The notes below the pieces were generated by a model. The model ran no database searches and was not told the origin of the DNA. It saw only the letters and a program-made list of their open reading frames with translations. Shown here one piece after another: positions 61,493 to 64,000 of a stretch of 64,000 nucleotides of DNA (its first letter is position 1; each line of letters opens with the position of its first letter). Origin of the DNA: Streptomyces sp. NBC_00094. Lineage in GTDB: Bacteria; Actinomycetota; Actinomycetes; Streptomycetales; Streptomycetaceae. Location: assembly GCF_026343125.1 (NCBI RefSeq), contig NZ_JAPEMB010000001.1, forward strand, positions 1,798,001 to 1,862,000, in the 5' to 3' direction. Position numbers and translations under genes: made by a program.

Positions 61493-62652
61493 TAGCCCGG
61501 CTTGCGCAGGGCCGTGCGGACCGCCTCCAGGTCGCCGTCCGAGGCCAGGCCCGCATGGTAGAGCCGCAGTTCGGTCGCGCCCGCCTCGCGGGCCCGTTCG
61601 GCGTCGCGGGCCAGGTGCTCGGGGGCGCCGCCCATGCCGGTGACGACGGAGAGGTTGGCGGCGAGGACCGTGCCGGGACGGGCGTGGGCCGCGAAGGCGG
61701 CGACCTTCGGGGGCCGGGCGACCACGCCGTCCGCGAGGGCGAGGACATGGGCCGGGTCCGTGCCGGCGTCGGCACCACAGCGGTACGGGTCGGGGTCGGC
61801 GTGCAGCAGGACGCGGAAGCCCGGCGGGGCGGCGGCCCGTACGGCGGCCACGGCGGCCTCCTGGAAGGAGCGGGCGGTCCCGGCGCGCCAGGCCAGGGCG
61901 GGCGCCTCCAGGTCGCCGAGCCCGCCCGCCGGTCCGGAGCCGGTCCAGACGGGCTCCAGGGCGCGGCGCACCGCGGCGGCCAGCTCGTCGGGGTCGGCGC
62001 CCCCGTCCCCGTACCCCTCCCGGCAGGAGGGGCAGAAGCAGAGGGACATCAGGTACTGCTCGCGGTCGCCCAGCGGGACTCCCGAGGTCTTGTCGTGGGC
62101 GTGGAGGTGGGCGAGGCCGTACCAGCCGCAGGACTCCAGTTCGGTGCCGGCGGCGCCGGGGCGGACGGCGGCCTCGGCCGCGAGGTCGACGAGGAGGGCG
62201 CGGACGTCGGGGCGGGCGACGCAGGGGGCCCAGGGGTAGCGGTCGCCGTACGCGTTGACGACGGAGGTCTCGGGATGTTCGGCGCCGAGGCGGGAGTTGT
62301 GGGCCAGGACGACCCAGCTGTGGACGTCGAGGCCGGTGCCGGAGAGGGCCTCGGCGGCCCGGCCGTACGCGTCGCCGGGGGCCCACTCCCCCGCCGGGTA
62401 CGGGCGGAGCGCGCGGCCCGCCCAGCGGTCCGGGTCCGGCGGGTAGAGCACGGCGGCGTACTCGGCGGTGACGATCCGGTGGGCCGGGTGGCGGGGGCTG
62501 AGCGCCCGGGTCGAGTGGTAGGCGGAGGCGAGCGTGACCTGCGCGATGCCGAGCTCCGCGAGGAGCCCGGGCGCTGCGGGGTCGCCGTCGACGTCCCAGG
62601 GGTAGAGGAAGGCTCCGGCACGCAGGAGCCTCCCCTCGTCGTTCCCGCTCAC
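61492..62652 (-). CDS. Hypothetical glycoside hydrolase-like (TIM-barrel) protein
   Basis: 386 residues. FLYPWDVDGDPAAPGLLAELG at the N-terminus, DVHSWVVLAHNSRLG, RPDVRALLVDLAAEA and VLLHADPDPYRCGADA read like strands and loops of a (beta/alpha)8 hydrolase resembling DUF4015/GH-like proteins. A Cys-rich motif CFCPSC (near residue 202) is unusual and could bind metal. The GTG start overlaps the stop of the KdgD-type lyase (GTGA), so the two are translationally coupled. No signal peptide. It may act on sugar-acid glycosides feeding that pathway. I cannot assign it to a numbered family. Confidence 0.7.
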   Translation of the reverse strand: MSGNDEGRLLRAGAFLYPWDVDGDPAAPGLLAELGIAQVTLASAYHSTRALSPRHPAHRIVTAEYAAVLYPPDPDRWAGRALRPYPAGEWAPGDAYGRAAEALSGTGLDVHSWVVLAHNSRLGAEHPETSVVNAYGDRYPWAPCVARPDVRALLVDLAAEAAVRPGAAGTELESCGWYGLAHLHAHDKTSGVPLGDREQYLMSLCFCPSCREGYGDGGADPDELAAAVRRALEPVWTGSGPAGGLGDLEAPALAWRAGTARSFQEAAVAAVRAAAPPGFRVLLHADPDPYRCGADAGTDPAHVLALADGVVARPPKVAAFAAHARPGTVLAANLSVVTGMGGAPEHLARDAERAREAGATELRLYHAGLASDGDLEAVRTALRKPG

Positions 62653-63581
62653 GCGCCGGCCTCCTTCAGGAGGGCGCGGCCGCGCTCGACGAGCAGGGCG
62701 AGTTCCGCGAGGTGTGCGGGGGTGGGCTCGCTCAGCGGCGGCCGTACCTCTCCTACGTCCAGGCCTCCCATCCGTACCGCCGCCTTGACGAGCGAGACGG
62801 CGTATCCGCGGCCCTGGGAACGGAGTTCGACGAGCGGCCGGTAGAAGCCGTCGACGAGGAGGTTCACGGTGGTGTCGTCGCCGGTGGCGAGGGCGCGGTG
62901 GAAGGCGAGGGCGAGGTCGGGGGCGAAGCAGAAGACGGCAGAGGAGTAGAGGGTGACGCCGATGCCCCGGTAGGCGGCGCAGGTGAGTTCGGCGGTCGGC
63001 AGGCCGTTGAAGTAGAGCAGGTCGAGGCCCTCGGCGCGGACGGCGCTGACGATGCGCTGCATGAGGTCGAGGTCGCCGAGGCCGTCCTTGAGGCCGATGA
63101 TGCCGTCGGTGCGGGCGAGGGCGACGGCGGTCGCGGGGGTGAGGACCGCGTTGTCCCGCTGGTAGACGATCACGTCGAGGGAGGTGGCGGCGGCGAGTTC
63201 GGTGTAGTGGCGGAGCAGCCCGGCCTGGTCGGCCACGACGAGGTACGGGGGCATGGCGAGGAGTCCGTCGGCGCCGGCCTCCTCGGCGAGCCGCGCGTAC
63301 TGGACGGCGAGCGCGGTGCCGTATCCGGCGCCGGCGACGACGGGGACACGGCCGGCGGTCTCCTCGACGGCGGCGGCGACGCAGACCCGGAACTCCTCGG
63401 GGGTGAGCGCGTGGAACTCGCCGGTGCCGCAGCAGGCGAAGACGGCGGCGGCGCCCGCGTCGACGCCGGCGCGGACGTGAGCGCGGAAGGCGTCGAGGTC
63501 GAGGGAGCCGTCCGGCCCGAAGGCGGTGACGGGGAAGAAGAGCAGGCCGTCGAGCCGGCCGGCGAGCGGGGTGGTGGTCAC
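62649..63581 (-). CDS. DapA/KdgD family lyase (probable 5-dehydro-4-deoxyglucarate dehydratase)
   Basis: 310 residues from the GTG at 63579-63581, with GGGAGCG before it. NAL/DapA-type class I aldolase barrel: GLLFFPVTAFGPDGSLDLDAF, FACCGTGEFHALTPEEF, VIVYQRDNAV carrying the Tyr, and IGLKDGLGDLDLMQ with the Schiff-base Lys near residue 185. The substrate-loop pattern CCGTGEFH is that of 5-dehydro-4-deoxyglucarate dehydratases, which yield 2-oxoglutarate semialdehyde and CO2. The divergent uronate dehydrogenase-like gene supports a uronate/glucarate role. Confidence 0.85.
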   Translation of the reverse strand: MTTTPLAGRLDGLLFFPVTAFGPDGSLDLDAFRAHVRAGVDAGAAAVFACCGTGEFHALTPEEFRVCVAAAVEETAGRVPVVAGAGYGTALAVQYARLAEEAGADGLLAMPPYLVVADQAGLLRHYTELAAATSLDVIVYQRDNAVLTPATAVALARTDGIIGLKDGLGDLDLMQRIVSAVRAEGLDLLYFNGLPTAELTCAAYRGIGVTLYSSAVFCFAPDLALAFHRALATGDDTTVNLLVDGFYRPLVELRSQGRGYAVSLVKAAVRMGGLDVGEVRPPLSEPTPAHLAELALLVERGRALLKEAGA

Positions 63582-63614
63582 GGGCGCTCCCAGGGAAGTC
63601 CGTCGTGCACAGTT

Positions 63615-63625
63615 ATGACTGTCAT
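63615..63625. promoter_or_regulatory. Short palindrome upstream of the kdgD-like gene
   Basis: ATGACTGTCAT is a perfect 11-bp palindrome in the divergent region. It overlaps a second dyad on the same strand, ACAGT-TATG-ACTGT (63610-63623). It lies 30-45 bp before the lyase start and may be a regulator site, possibly of GntR or LacI type. Confidence 0.35.
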
Positions 63626-63709
63626 CCATATTCTTGAACACCGACGTCTCGCACGCTAGAACAGCGCCGAAGCGCCGGTCAAGGAGAAGGCGCGCCGTAT
63701 CGCACCCTC

Positions 63710-63739
63710 TTGACGCTCCATCGGGCCGCTCCCTACCGT
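63710..63739 (+). promoter_or_regulatory. Candidate promoter of the uronate dehydrogenase-like gene
   Basis: TTGACG (63710-63715) and TACCGT (63734-63739) are spaced by 18 bases, a sigma-HrdB-like arrangement. The start codon follows about 85 bases later with GGAGGA at 63811. Confidence 0.45.
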
Positions 63740-63826
63740 GTCCACGGTTGTGAACGGCACTCAGCCCCACGACAACCGAGCCCGCACCCCTCAGCCGCAC
63801 GGCACTCGACGGAGGAGATCCACTCC

Positions 63827-64000
63827 ATGCCCGCACCCCGCACCGTCCTCCTCACCGGCGCCGCCGGCGGCGTCGGCACGCTGATGCGGGAGCTGCTGCC
63901 CCCGTACGGCTACGAGCTGCGCCTGCTGGACGTCGCCCCCGTCCAGGGGGCGCCGGACGCGATCGTCGCCGACCTCGCGGACCGTACGGCGCTGCGCGAG
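63827..64000 (+). CDS. NAD-dependent epimerase/dehydratase, uronate dehydrogenase-like (partial)
   Basis: Only the first 58 codons are in the window. VLLTGAAGGVGTLMRELLPPYGYELRLLDVAP is an extended-SDR Rossmann start with the TGxxGxxG loop and an acidic residue (LLDV) after beta-2, which favours NAD. GVGTLMRELL is the pattern of bacterial uronate dehydrogenases that oxidise galacturonate or glucuronate to the aldaric lactone. The context (divergent KdgD-type lyase) fits. GGAGGA ten bases upstream supports the ATG. Confidence 0.75.
   Translation, partial: MPAPRTVLLTGAAGGVGTLMRELLPPYGYELRLLDVAPVQGAPDAIVADLADRTALRE

Noticed and set aside
58340..62386. Another very long minus-strand frame opposite the second SpoIIE gene
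   Set aside because: Same shadow pattern; it conflicts with the multi-domain plus-strand protein and with the real minus-strand gene starting at 62652.

Overview
The window is high-GC actinobacterial chromosome, almost certainly Streptomyces. Third codon positions are strongly GC-biased, GTG starts and TGATG/ATGA gene overlaps are common, and the gene set is typical of the genus: stacked Asp23/Gls24 genes, a LAETG sortase substrate, a PiT gene with a PHO box, a B12-riboswitch cob operon, a DmdR/IdeR-type iron box and SpoIIE-type phosphatases. I found no tRNA, rRNA, CRISPR array, IS element or phage gene. The order PiT - small membrane protein - cob genes - LAETG protein - siderophore-interacting protein - penicillin acylase resembles, from memory, the S. 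coelicolor SCO1845-SCO1863 neighbourhood, so most of this is core chromosome.

Layout. 1-2138 (minus): YhhN-type membrane protein, sterol desaturase-like protein and VIT-family transporter. 2163-7181: a tight catabolic-looking minus-strand operon (acetoacetate decarboxylase-like protein, SDR, two tandem amidohydrolases) divergent from a TetR regulator across a perfect 15-bp palindrome. 7184-12048 (plus): DEDDh exonuclease with BRCT domain, Cys-rich mini-protein, SURF1, GH15 glycosidase, atypical SDR. 12056-15157: envelope-stress-type Asp23/Gls24 cluster. 15189-22744: enoyl-CoA hydratase, small HTH protein, ABC-F protein, zinc metallopeptidase, VOC protein, conserved unknown, alpha/beta hydrolase. 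23084-24728: PHO box, PiT phosphate transporter, small membrane protein, strong terminator. 24776-33971: cobalamin riboswitch, cobD-cobQ-chelatase-cobO-cobB, then a ZIP transporter divergent from a CobE-CobC fusion. No cobN is present here.

34068-38993: LAETG surface protein, then an iron-box locus in which a siderophore-interacting reductase diverges from a penicillin acylase-type hydrolase and a siderophore-type acetyltransferase. 39122-45711: imidazolonepropionase-like amidohydrolase, secreted FG-GAP protein, two convergent class-V aminotransferase-fold genes, DsbA/FrnE protein, GNAT. 45718-46300: a deletion scar with remnants of a GlxA/AraC regulator and an MFS pump. 46373-48876: NADP aldehyde dehydrogenase divergent from an IclR regulator over twin operator-like repeats. 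48895-52485: cupin, membrane protein, two-component system. 52533-61354: conserved unknown, PBP, small membrane protein, MFS transporter, and two adjacent SpoIIE-type phosphatases, the second also carrying a CitA/DcuS-like sensor and a kinase-like ATPase domain. 61492-64000: hydrolase-like unknown and KdgD-type lyase, divergent from a uronate dehydrogenase-like gene. Together with the aldehyde dehydrogenase at 46373 these would fit an oxidative uronate/glucarate route.

Short GC-rich tandem repeats occur at several intergenic sites and inside three coding sequences (SDR, penicillin acylase, second SpoIIE protein). They are probably slippage-prone. One G8 run appears to have fused two reading frames at the left edge.
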